NCBI GenBank assembly: GCA_020025425.1
Contig: JAHHSD010000021.1
Location: 1-30,091 of the forward strand
Direction: 5' to 3'
Length of the DNA stretch: 30,091 bases
Origin: Oscillospiraceae bacterium
GTDB taxonomy: Bacteria > Bacillota > Clostridia > Oscillospirales > Oscillospiraceae
The notes below the pieces were generated by a model, which made no database searches, had not been told where the DNA came from, and worked only from the letters and a program-made list of their open reading frames with translations. Made by a program: the position numbers and the translations under genes. Positions within the stretch are counted from its first letter, which is position 1, and each line of letters starts with the position of its first letter. Positions 16,348 through 24,532 of this stretch are shown piece by piece.

Positions 16348-16372
16348 ATAACAAAATATAGCCTGAAATAGA

Positions 16373-16418
16373 AGACTTTTGTGGATATGTTGTTTTTCGA
16401 GAAAAAGTCTACTTTTTT
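16373..16418 (+). promoter_or_regulatory. Structured ftsZ leader, attenuator-like
   Basis: An 8-base stem (AGACTTTT 16373-16380 with AAAAGTCT 16403-16410) is followed by A-C and six T residues (16413-16418), a terminator-like arrangement inside the leader. A competing local hairpin, TTTTT and AAAAA around CGAG at about 16393-16406, shares the same A-run and could exclude the first. The stems are AT-rich and weak, so function is uncertain. The ribosome binding site AGGAGGA (16424-16430) follows. Confidence 0.4.
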
Positions 16419-16437
16419 CACATAGGAGGAACAAAAA

Positions 16438-17589
<1,152 letters not shown>

Positions 17590-17639
17590 TCGAGTCTGTC
17601 CTGTGCAGACGGAGCAGAGATTCTCTATCATGATCAACA

Positions 17640-17675
17640 GAGCGGTGCAGCACCAGCTGTACCGCTCCGTTTTTT
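17640..17675 (+). terminator. Intrinsic terminator after ftsZ
   Basis: A GC-rich stem (GAGCGGT 17640-17646 with ACCGCTC 17661-17667, extended inward by CAGC/GCTG) is followed by CG and six T residues. It closes the dcw operon 50 bases after the ftsZ stop codon. Confidence 0.85.
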
Positions 17676-17685
17676 GGATGCACGC

Positions 17686-17729
17686 AAAAAGGCCGCCGCA
17701 GAAATCTGGTTTCTGCGGCGGCCTTTTTT
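17686..17729. terminator. Bidirectional terminator between convergent genes
   Basis: A perfect stem of 19 bases (17686-17704 with 17710-17728) with a 5-base loop is flanked by an A-run on the left and a T-run on the right. It can stop transcripts from both ftsZ (plus) and the acidic protein gene (minus, stop at 17756). Confidence 0.92.
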
Positions 17730-17755
17730 CAGTTGTATGGAGCCGGTCAAAAGAC

Positions 17756-18190
17756 TTACTCAGCCTTGGGTGCGTCCTCCTCAGCGGGGGCCTGGGGCTC
17801 CTCGCTGTCGGCCTGGGGCACATCGGCGAAGTCCTCGGCGGTGGTGGTCTCCGCCTCCTCGGCGGGGGCCTGGACCTGGATCTCGGACTCGTCCAGATCG
17901 GGGGTCTCTGCCCGCAGCTCAGCGATGCGGTCGTTGTTGGCCTCGATGGCGGCGCGGGCGGCGGTGATCTTCTCACAGGCGGCGACATAAGCACCCTCGG
18001 GGGCCAGTCCCATCTCGGCATAGTAGAGCTTACCGAGCTCAATGTATGCCTTCTTGATGGTGTCCTCCTCCGCCATGTTGGAGGTCTTCAGCTTTGCGAT
18101 TTCCGCCAGCTGCTTGGATTTGACGACACCGGTCTGGGCCAAATCGGTAGCCTTTTCCATAATATTGTTCAAAACCTTATTGAATTCCAT
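17756..18190 (-). CDS. Uncharacterised small protein, helical N-terminus with acidic tail
   Basis: A 144-residue protein with no signal peptide or membrane segment. Residues 1-100 look wholly helical: KSKQLAEIAKLKTSNMAEE, then TIKKAYIELGKLYYAEMG and a second amphipathic stretch ending AIEANNDRIAELRAE. The last 45 residues are Glu/Ala/Pro-rich and probably disordered. The helical part resembles the front of Firmicute proteins that end in a zinc ribbon, but here there is no CxxC pair, only one Cys. I do not recognise a function. The AAAGGAGG site and sigma-A promoter are both strong, suggesting high expression. It is convergent with ftsZ across a bidirectional terminator and forms a single-gene unit. 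Confidence 0.85.
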   Translation of the reverse strand: MEFNKVLNNIMEKATDLAQTGVVKSKQLAEIAKLKTSNMAEEDTIKKAYIELGKLYYAEMGLAPEGAYVAACEKITAARAAIEANNDRIAELRAETPDLDESEIQVQAPAEEAETTTAEDFADVPQADSEEPQAPAEEDAPKAE

Positions 18191-18235
18191 ACAGGATGCC
18201 CTCCTTTTTAAACGGTTACCCGTTGCTTGCCCTAT

Positions 18236-18264
18236 ATTTTATACTATTTCCATAGCATGCGCAA
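18236..18264 (-). promoter_or_regulatory. Promoter of the acidic small-protein gene
   Basis: On the minus strand TTGCGC (18259-18264) and TAAAAT (18236-18241) are spaced by 17 bases. An alternative TATAAA two bases away gives 15-base spacing. The start codon lies about 40 bases downstream. Confidence 0.65.
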
Positions 18265-18305
18265 GCGGGAGAATAAAATTTCATAGAATTTTCATAATCT
18301 GACAG

Positions 18306-18336
18306 AAAAACCCCTGCGTCCCTTGGGACGCAGGGG
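18306..18336 (-). terminator. Intrinsic terminator after the uracil permease gene
   Basis: A perfect 12-base GC-rich stem (18325-18336 with 18311-18322 on the minus strand) is followed by five T residues (18306-18310). It starts 24 bases after the permease stop codon. Confidence 0.92.
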
Positions 18337-18359
18337 AGAGGATGGACAGCCAGGGGCCA

Positions 18360-19727
18360 TCAGGCAGCGTGAATGCCGCGGTTCTGGTCGCCCTCGGGAT
18401 TGACGCCGAACTCGTAGTCGTTGCCGGGCAGGATGGCATTGAGCAGGATGCCGGCCAGAGCGGCGATGGCCAGTCCGGTGAGGGTGATGGAGGTGCCGGC
18501 CACGGTGAAGGTCAGGCCGCCGGAGAAGCCCAGGCCGCAGACCAGGATGACAGCGGCGATGATCAGGTTGCGGGAGTTGGTGAAGTCCACCTGGTTCTCA
18601 ACCATGTTGCGGATGCCGATGGCGGAGATCATGCCGTAGAGGATGAAGCTGACGCCGCCCACGATGGCGGAGGGGATGGAGCCGATCAGGTCGGCCATCT
18701 TGGGGAAGAAGCCCAGGACGATGGCGTAGAGGGCGGCCAGCCGGATGACCCGGGGGTCATGGACACCGGACAGCACCAGCACGCCGGTGTTCTCGCCGTA
18801 AGTGGTGTTGGCGGGGCCGCCGAACATGGCGGACAGGGAGGTGGCCAGACCGTCGCCGATCAGGGTGCGGTGCAGGCCGGGCTTCTCGATGAAGTTCTCG
18901 CCCACGGTGGCGGAGATGGCGGACATGTCGCCGATGTGCTCCATCATGGTAGCCAGGGCGATGGGGGCCATGACCAGGATGGCGGTGATGTCAAACTTGG
19001 CGATCTGGAAGGGAGGCAGACCGATCCAGCTGGCCTGAGACACGGCGGTGAAGTCCATCAGGGGGACAGCTGCGCCGTCAGCGCCCATCACAGTGACGCC
19101 CATGGCGTTCATGATGAGAGCGGCCGCATAGGAGATGACCACACCCAGCAGGATGGGGATGATCTTGAGCATGCCCTTGCCCCAGATATTAAAGATGATG
19201 ATGGTGCCCAGGGCGATGAGGGCCAGAGGCCAGCAGGTGGAGGCGTTGTTCACGGCGGTGGGGGCCAGGGTCAGGCCGATGCACACGATGATGGGACCGG
19301 TGACGGCAGGGGGCAGGAAGCGCATGACCTTTTTGACGCCCACCACCTTGACCACCAGGGCCAGGATCAGGTACATGAGGCCGGCAACCACAACACCGCC
19401 GCAGGCGTAGGCCAGCTTGTCCTGAGGGGACATGCCGGCGTAGATGCCGGTGTCAAGGCTGGCCATGGTGCTGAAGCCGCCCAGGAAGGCGAAGGAGGAG
19501 CCCAGGAAGGCCGGGATCTGGAGCTTGGAGCAGACGTGGAAGAACAGGGTGCCGATGCCGGCAAAGAACAGAGTGGTCTGGATATTCAGCGGCAGGCCGT
19601 ACTGCTGGACCAGGATGGGAACCAGGATGGTGGCGCCGAACATGGCGAACATGTGCTGAATACCAAGAATCAGCATTTTGGGTACGCCCAGCTTGCGGGC
19701 GTCGCGGATCGGTTCGTTAAAATGCAT
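18360..19727 (-). CDS. uraA: Uracil permease, NCS2 family (UraA/PyrP-like)
   Basis: A 455-residue transporter with about 14 membrane segments, probably proton-coupled uracil uptake. Family blocks include ILGIQHMFAMFGATILVP near the start and the half-helix stretch FLGSSFAFLGG. The substrate-site region holds ALATMMEHIGD with the conserved Glu-His, then GDGLATSLSAMFGGPANTTYGENTG with the NCS2 QNxG-like element. The charged region after the last helix ends GIHAA. Xanthine permeases are close relatives, but the MEH and GGPANTTYGENTG segments favour uracil. AAGGGAG lies eight bases before the ATG. A roughly 155-base leader with an intrinsic terminator suggests pyrimidine-responsive attenuation. 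Confidence 0.93.
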   Translation of the reverse strand: MHFNEPIRDARKLGVPKMLILGIQHMFAMFGATILVPILVQQYGLPLNIQTTLFFAGIGTLFFHVCSKLQIPAFLGSSFAFLGGFSTMASLDTGIYAGMSPQDKLAYACGGVVVAGLMYLILALVVKVVGVKKVMRFLPPAVTGPIIVCIGLTLAPTAVNNASTCWPLALIALGTIIIFNIWGKGMLKIIPILLGVVISYAAALIMNAMGVTVMGADGAAVPLMDFTAVSQASWIGLPPFQIAKFDITAILVMAPIALATMMEHIGDMSAISATVGENFIEKPGLHRTLIGDGLATSLSAMFGGPANTTYGENTGVLVLSGVHDPRVIRLAALYAIVLGFFPKMADLIGSIPSAIVGGVSFILYGMISAIGIRNMVENQVDFTNSRNLIIAAVILVCGLGFSGGLTFTVAGTSITLTGLAIAALAGILLNAILPGNDYEFGVNPEGDQNRGIHAA

Positions 19728-19761
19728 TTGAATACTCCCTTTGATTTTTCATTTTGCACAC

Positions 19762-19790
19762 AAAAAAAGACAACCACGATGGTGATTGTC
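19762..19790 (-). terminator. Leader terminator upstream of the uracil permease (attenuator candidate)
   Basis: On the minus strand GACAATCACC pairs with the matching arm of a 22-base hairpin (19769-19790), followed by seven T residues (19762-19768). It lies between the permease promoter and its start codon, so it must be regulated or leaky. An upstream GTTGTC (about 19842-19847) can pair with the first arm and could form an antiterminator. A GTGAGG-containing stretch just before it partly resembles the PyrR loop consensus, but imperfectly. Confidence 0.75.
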
Positions 19791-19890
19791 GGCAGCAAAG
19801 AAAATGGAAATACCACGGTCAAGAGTCGGTTCAGTGTGCTTCAGATGACAACTCCTCACAGTGGTTCACTCCCTTTCTTCGTTCCGAACT

Positions 19891-19919
19891 ATGATAGCAG
19901 ACAGCGCCCCTCAGTGCAA
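19891..19919 (-). promoter_or_regulatory. Promoter of the uracil permease gene
   Basis: On the minus strand TTGCAC (19914-19919) and TATCAT (19891-19896) are spaced by 17 bases. Transcription from about 19884 gives a leader of about 155 bases. The 415-base gap between the permease and lysA holds this promoter, the leader terminator, the divergent lysA promoter and the lysA leader; no gene is seen. Confidence 0.7.
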
Positions 19920-19989
19920 GAGGAAATTTCATATTTCCCGAATCTTTTTGCCGGGGAGCAGGAAAGCGCGGGTCCAGCCCGTTCCAACG

Positions 19990-20018
19990 TTGACAATAGG
20001 TCGGAAATTGAGTAAAAT
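19990..20018 (+). promoter_or_regulatory. Promoter of lysA
   Basis: A perfect -35 TTGACA (19990-19995) and TAAAAT (20013-20018) are spaced by 17 bases. The transcript would begin near 20025, giving a 118-base leader. Confidence 0.85.
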
Positions 20019-20039
20019 GTTTGTGATTTTTCATTGAAA

Positions 20040-20100
20040 GAGGGGGAAACTCCTCGAGAGAATTTGATTCAGGACCGATTGCCAAAGAGAAGCCGGGTCC
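20040..20100 (+). other. Structured 5' leader of lysA
   Basis: A 6-base stem closed by a GAAA tetraloop (20040-20055) is followed by a second hairpin with GGACC (20072-20076) pairing GGTCC (20096-20100). There is no T-tract. The leader is too short and lacks the conserved blocks of a lysine riboswitch. It may only stabilise the mRNA. Confidence 0.4.
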
Positions 20101-20142
20101 GGCGGCAGGTCTGAGAGATTGAAAGAAAAGGAGCGCTGTCCC

Positions 20143-21405
20143 ATGAAGAAAAAGCCTTTTGTTACGCTGGAGCAGGTCCGGAAGATCGTCCAGCAGTACC
20201 CCACCCCCTTCCACATTTACGATGAGAAGGGCATTCGGGAGAATGCCCGCGCCCTCCAAAAGGCCTTTTCCTGGAACAAGGGCTACAAGGAATATTTTGC
20301 CGTGAAGGCCACCCCCAATCCCCAGATCCTCAAGCTGCTGCGGGAGGAGGGCTGCGGCGTGGACTGCTCCTCCCTCACCGAGCTGATGATGAGCGAGCGC
20401 TGCGGCTTCTCGGGTGAGGAGATCATGTTCTCCTCCAACGACACCCCCGCTGAGGAGTTCGTCCTGGCCGCCAAGCTGGGGGCCACCATCAACCTGGATG
20501 ATATCACCCATGTGGACTTTTTGAAGGATACCATCGGCTATATCCCCAAGAAGGTGTCCTGCCGGTATAACCCGGGCGGTACCTTTACCCTGGGCGAGAG
20601 CAAGGAGGGCTTCCAGGTCATGGACAAGCCGGGAGACGCCAAGTACGGCATGACCCGGGCCCAGCTGACCGAGGCCTTCCGGCGGATGAAGGAGCTGGGG
20701 GCGGAGGAGTTCGGCATCCACGCCTTCCTGGCCTCCAACACCATTTCCAACGAGTACTATCCCGCCCTGGCCGCCATCCTCTTCCGCACGGCGGTGGAGC
20801 TGAAGGAGGAGACCGGCTGCCACATTACCTTTATCAACCTCTCCGGCGGCGTAGGCGTGGCCTACCGCCCGGAGCAGAGCGCCAACGACATCGCCGTCAT
20901 CGGTGAGGGCGTGCGCAAGGCCTTTGAGGAGATCCTGGTCCCCGCCGGCATGGGCGACGTGTCCCTGTGCACCGAGCTGGGCCGGTTCATGCTGGCCCCC
21001 TACGGCCACCTGGTCACCAAGGCCATCCATGAGAAGCACACTTATAAGGACTACATCGGCGTGGACGCCTGCGCCGCCAACCTGATGCGTCCCGCCATGT
21101 ACGGGGCCTATCACCACATCACCGTCCTGGGCAAGGAGGACGCCCCCTGCGACCACAAGTACGATATCACCGGCTCCCTGTGCGAGAACAACGACAAGTT
21201 TGCTATTGACCGGATGCTGCCCGAGATCGACATGGGGGACTATCTGGTCCTCCACGACACGGGCGCCCACGGCCACGCCATGGGCTACCAGTATAACGGT
21301 CGTCTGCGCTCGGCGGAGCTGCTGCTCCGGCAGGACGGCAGCGTGCGGCTGATCCGCCGGGCGGAGACCCCGGAGGACTACTTCGCCACGGCCATTTGGG
21401 ATTGA
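20143..21405 (+). CDS. lysA: Diaminopimelate decarboxylase (divergent clostridial LysA type)
   Basis: A 420-residue fold-III PLP enzyme, probably converting meso-diaminopimelate to L-lysine. The Schiff-base lysine is K55 in YFAVKATPNP. GCGVDCSSLTEL, CRYNPGG, NLSGGVGVAYRP and CTELGRFMLAPYG follow the family order. The substrate loop across the dimer interface is C347 in GSLCENNDKFA, and AHGHAMGYQYNGRLRSAELL closes the protein. The usual HxGS PLP-phosphate block is replaced by GIHAFLASNTISNEYY, a feature of a clostridial subgroup. A different amino-acid decarboxylase specificity is therefore possible but less likely. The ATG at 20143 follows AAAGGAG at 9 bases; an in-frame ATG at 20119 lacks one. 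Confidence 0.88.
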   Translation: MKKKPFVTLEQVRKIVQQYPTPFHIYDEKGIRENARALQKAFSWNKGYKEYFAVKATPNPQILKLLREEGCGVDCSSLTELMMSERCGFSGEEIMFSSNDTPAEEFVLAAKLGATINLDDITHVDFLKDTIGYIPKKVSCRYNPGGTFTLGESKEGFQVMDKPGDAKYGMTRAQLTEAFRRMKELGAEEFGIHAFLASNTISNEYYPALAAILFRTAVELKEETGCHITFINLSGGVGVAYRPEQSANDIAVIGEGVRKAFEEILVPAGMGDVSLCTELGRFMLAPYGHLVTKAIHEKHTYKDYIGVDACAANLMRPAMYGAYHHITVLGKEDAPCDHKYDITGSLCENNDKFAIDRMLPEIDMGDYLVLHDTGAHGHAMGYQYNGRLRSAELLLRQDGSVRLIRRAETPEDYFATAIWD

Positions 21406-21421
21406 GACAAATGAGACAGGG

Positions 21422-21455
21422 CTCAAGCCGCCGCAGATCCTGCGGCGGCTTTGAG
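21422..21455 (+). terminator. GC-rich hairpin after lysA
   Basis: A long stem (CTCA plus GCCGCCGCAG with CTGCGGCGGC plus TGAG, ATC loop) starts 17 bases after the lysA stop codon. Its T-tract is short, so it may be a leaky terminator, letting some transcription into the downstream glycosyltransferase gene. Confidence 0.6.
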
Positions 21456-21527
21456 ACTGTCAGAAGCAGCGGCTGACGCTTTTGGGAAAAACAGGAGTCC
21501 GACGGCGGAGTCGGCAAGGAGGATGGA

Positions 21528-22955
21528 ATGACCAAGAAGATCGGATGGCTGGGCGAGCGCATCTGCCTGCTGTGTGCGGTGCTGTTCTGCGGCCTGATCT
21601 GTTTGCAGAGCGGGCGCAGCGCCCTGGGCAAGCTGTGGTTCGTGGCGGCGGCGGGGCTGGTCTGCGCCGCGGCCGTGGTGGTGCTGGCACTGAAATACTG
21701 GAGGCTGAGTGACCGGGGGACCGATTTGGCCATCTTCGCCCTGCGCTTTGTGCTGGCCATGGCAGTGATCCTGGTGATCGGCGGCCAGCCGGTCCAGGAC
21801 TTTGACACCATGTACCGGGCGGCCCAGGACCTGGCCCAGGGGGGCCGGGGCTATCTGGACCAGATCTACTTCTATAACTGGGCCTATCAGACCGGCTTTG
21901 TGGCCTATGAGGCTCTGATCCTCAAGCTGTTCGGCCCCGGTCAGCTGGCCCTCCAGGTGGTCAACGCCCTGTGTCTGGGCGGCATCGGCGTGCTGGTCCG
22001 CCGGATCGCCGGGAAGCTGATGCCCCGGCGGGCGGCGGCCGCCCTCTCCCTGCTCTACGCCCTGTACCCCGCCCCCTATTTCCTGGCCGGGGTGCTCACC
22101 AACCAGCACCTGGCCACCCTGTTCTTTTACCTGGCCTTCTATCTGCTGGTCCGGGAGGAGAAGCTGACCTGGCCCGTGGCCCTGACGGCCGGGTGCCTCA
22201 TCGCCCTGGGAAATGCGGCCCGGCCCATCGGTATCGTGCTGGTGCTGGCCGCCCTGTGCTGGCGGGTCATCCGCCTGCTGCTGTCGGGGGGACGGGACTG
22301 GAAGGGGGAGCTGGCCAACCTGGCCGGCGTGGCCGGCGGGTTTTTCCTGCTGTTCGCCCTGCTGTCCAATCTGGTGATCTGGACCGGCCTGAACCCGGAG
22401 GGCCTGACCAACAACCAGCCCATGTGGAAGTTCGTCCTGGGCTTCAACCAGGAGAGCGACGGCTGCTGGAACCGGTCGGACTATGAGAACTACCTGTCCC
22501 TGCCCACCCAGGAGGCCGACGAGGCCATGCGGGAGGTGGTCCGGGAGCGGCTGGGCGCCGGACCAGTGAAGCTGGCCGGACTGGCGGTGCGCAAGAGCGC
22601 CGTGATGTGGGGCCAGGACGAGTACATGTTCTGGGGCTTCGGCCACCTGAATGGGGCCCGGAAGCTGGGGCCGCTGACGGTGGACCAGTACACCCAGGTC
22701 CTCTCCAGAGGGGACAAGGGGGTCTATCTCCTGGCCTTTGCCCTGGCTCTGCTGGGAGCGGCCGCCCTGCTGCGCCGGGGGACAGGGGGCGGACCAGCCC
22801 TGCTGCTGACCTTCCTGGTGTGCGGCTACTACGCCGTCCACCTCATTGTGGAGGTCCAGTCCCGGTACCGCTACTTCATGATGCCGGCAGTGTTCCTGCT
22901 GGCGGGGGTGGGGCTGACCGCCCTGCTGGAGCGGTGTTCCCGGACAAATAAATAA
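21528..22955 (+). CDS. Membrane glycosyltransferase, GT39/ArnT-like (GT-C fold)
   Basis: A 475-residue polytopic protein with about ten or more membrane segments. The first extracellular loop contains QPVQDFDTMYRAAQDLAQGG, with the acidic pair typical of GT-C enzymes that use polyprenyl-phosphate sugars. A later soluble part (about 285-370) holds ESDGCWNRSDYENYLSLP. The C-terminus has SRYRYFMMPAVFLLAG, the RYRY-type end common in this group. It probably moves a sugar from a lipid carrier to an envelope acceptor outside the membrane; donor and acceptor are unknown. No partner flippase or sugar-lipid synthase is adjacent. The ATG at 21528 lies five bases after AAGGAGG, while an ATG four bases earlier hits a stop at once. 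The gene ends in a strong terminator. Confidence 0.82.
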   Translation: MTKKIGWLGERICLLCAVLFCGLICLQSGRSALGKLWFVAAAGLVCAAAVVVLALKYWRLSDRGTDLAIFALRFVLAMAVILVIGGQPVQDFDTMYRAAQDLAQGGRGYLDQIYFYNWAYQTGFVAYEALILKLFGPGQLALQVVNALCLGGIGVLVRRIAGKLMPRRAAAALSLLYALYPAPYFLAGVLTNQHLATLFFYLAFYLLVREEKLTWPVALTAGCLIALGNAARPIGIVLVLAALCWRVIRLLLSGGRDWKGELANLAGVAGGFFLLFALLSNLVIWTGLNPEGLTNNQPMWKFVLGFNQESDGCWNRSDYENYLSLPTQEADEAMREVVRERLGAGPVKLAGLAVRKSAVMWGQDEYMFWGFGHLNGARKLGPLTVDQYTQVLSRGDKGVYLLAFALALLGAAALLRRGTGGGPALLLTFLVCGYYAVHLIVEVQSRYRYFMMPAVFLLAGVGLTALLERCSRTNK

Positions 22956-22964
22956 GGCATCCAT

Positions 22965-23001
22965 CCGGGGTCTGCCGCGGTGCAGCCCCCGGTTCTTTTT
23001 T
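22965..23001 (+). terminator. Intrinsic terminator after the GT39-like gene
   Basis: CCGGGG and CTGC (from 22965) pair with GCAG and CCCCGG (to 22992), followed by TTCTTTTTT. A second small perfect hairpin, CTCAGCC with GGCTGAG, stands directly behind it at 23003-23018. Confidence 0.88.
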
Positions 23002-23028
23002 GCTCAGCCCAGGCTGAGAAACGCGGAC

Positions 23029-23057
23029 TTGAAAAAGCCTGCGGGGTATTATATAAT
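23029..23057 (+). promoter_or_regulatory. Promoter of the DUF512-der-plsY-gpsA operon
   Basis: TTGAAA (23029-23034) and a perfect TATAAT (23052-23057) are spaced by 17 bases, just after the terminator of the gene before. The first start codon lies about 50 bases after the predicted transcription start. Confidence 0.85.
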
Positions 23058-23114
23058 ATTTTAGATACTATTCTGGAGCAGTATGATTATTTTTGATGGG
23101 AGGCGGTGGCATCC

Positions 23115-24491
23115 GTGAGCTTGACGGCGATCCGGGAGGTAGCTCCCCACAGTCCGGCCCGCCGGGCGGGGGTCCGGGTGGGAGAGATCCTGACCCATGT
23201 AAACGGCAAGCAGATCGTGGATGTGCTGGACTATAAGTTCTATACCTACGACCCCATCCTGATGCTCACTCTGCGGGAGGCGGACGGCTCCAGCCGCACC
23301 GTGCGGGTGCGGAAGATGGAGGGCGAGGATCTGGGCCTGGAGTTTGAGACCTACCTCATGGACCGGGCCCGCTCCTGTGCCAACGGCTGCATCTTCTGCT
23401 TCGTGGACCAGATGCCCCCCGGGATGCGGGAGACCTTGTACTTCAAGGACGACGACGCCCGGCTCTCCTTTCTTATGGGCAACTACCTGACCCTGACCAA
23501 CCTCTCACCCAGAGAGGTGCAGCGGATCATTGATCTGCGCATTTCCCCCATCAATGTCTCGGTCCACACCACCGACCCGGAGCTGCGGGTGGAGATGCTG
23601 AAAAACAAGCGGGCGGGACAGTCCATCGAGATCATGCGCCGCTTCGCCCAGCACAACATCACCATGAACTGTCAGATCGTCTCCTGCCCCGGAGTCAACG
23701 ACGGCCCGGCGCTGGACAGGACCCTCCGGGACCTGAGCGAGATGTACCCCAGTGTCAACAGCGTGGCCATCGTGCCGGTGGGTGTGACCAAGTACCGGGA
23801 GGGGCTATACCCCCTGCGGCCCTACACCCGGGAGGAGGCCGGCGCCGTCATCGACCAGGTGGAGCGCTTCGGGGACCGGTCCGTTGAGGAGCGGGGCACC
23901 GCCCTGGCCTGGTGCTCGGACGAGTTCTATCTCCTGGCCGGACGGCCTCTGCCCGAGAAGGGCTATTATGAGGACATGACCCAGCTGGAGAACGGCGTGG
24001 GCATGCTCCGTCTGCTGATGAACCAGGCGGAGCTGGCCCTGGAGGATGCGGACCCGGAGCAGGAGGCCCCGCCCTACTGCGTCGCCACCGGCGTGTCGGC
24101 CGCGCCATTCATCCAGAAGATCGCGGAGATGGCCCAGGCCAAGTGTCCCAAGGTGAAGGGCCGGGTCTATCCCATCAAAAATAAATTCTTCGGCGAGACC
24201 ATCACCGTCTCCGGCCTGATCACCGGCCGGGACCTGATGGACCAGCTCAAGGATCAGGAGCTGGGGGAGCGGGTGCTCATCCCCTCCAACATGCTCCGCT
24301 CCGGGGAGAACGTCTTTTTGGACGATGTGACCCTGGAGGAGGTGGAGCAGACGCTGGGCGTGCCGGTGACCCCGGTGGAGGCCGACAGCGGCTTCGACCT
24401 GGTGGACGCCATGCTGGGCATGGATGTGGAACTGCCCGGTTATACCCTGCCCCCTCAGGACGAATACTACCGATATAATCCGGGCAATTAA
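23115..24491 (+). CDS. DUF512 protein with PDZ-like and radical-SAM-type domains
   Basis: A 458-residue protein of the DUF512 (PF04459) type, widespread beside der in Firmicutes. Residues 1-65 form a PDZ-like domain (SPARRAGVRVGEILTHVNG). The centre has a radical-SAM-like cluster motif, C88-x3-C92-x2-C95 in CANGCIFCFVDQ, and SPINVSVHTTDPELRVEML. The remainder is DUF512, containing TRRDLMDQL-like GRDLMDQLKDQ and IPSNMLRSGENVFLDD near the end. It is presumed to bind an iron-sulfur cluster; the reaction is not established. GGGAGG precedes two in-frame GTG codons; I chose the one at 23115 (11 bases away) over 23106 (two bases away). It is the first gene of the operon with der. Confidence 0.9.
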   Translation: MSLTAIREVAPHSPARRAGVRVGEILTHVNGKQIVDVLDYKFYTYDPILMLTLREADGSSRTVRVRKMEGEDLGLEFETYLMDRARSCANGCIFCFVDQMPPGMRETLYFKDDDARLSFLMGNYLTLTNLSPREVQRIIDLRISPINVSVHTTDPELRVEMLKNKRAGQSIEIMRRFAQHNITMNCQIVSCPGVNDGPALDRTLRDLSEMYPSVNSVAIVPVGVTKYREGLYPLRPYTREEAGAVIDQVERFGDRSVEERGTALAWCSDEFYLLAGRPLPEKGYYEDMTQLENGVGMLRLLMNQAELALEDADPEQEAPPYCVATGVSAAPFIQKIAEMAQAKCPKVKGRVYPIKNKFFGETITVSGLITGRDLMDQLKDQELGERVLIPSNMLRSGENVFLDDVTLEEVEQTLGVPVTPVEADSGFDLVDAMLGMDVELPGYTLPPQDEYYRYNPGN

Positions 24492-24532
24492 CTGCCTGTT
24501 GAAAAGAAATCTGGAAAGGTAAGTGATATCAG

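Noticed and set aside
18342..20015. A 557-codon open frame on the plus strand opposite the uracil permease
   Set aside because: Asp/Gly/His-rich low-complexity product, antisense to a clear NCS2 permease; it would also run through the divergent promoters.
20025..20142. Lysine riboswitch upstream of lysA
   Set aside because: The leader is about 118 bases and lacks the conserved five-helix layout and AGAGG-type block of the L box; no terminator or sequestering hairpin is present.
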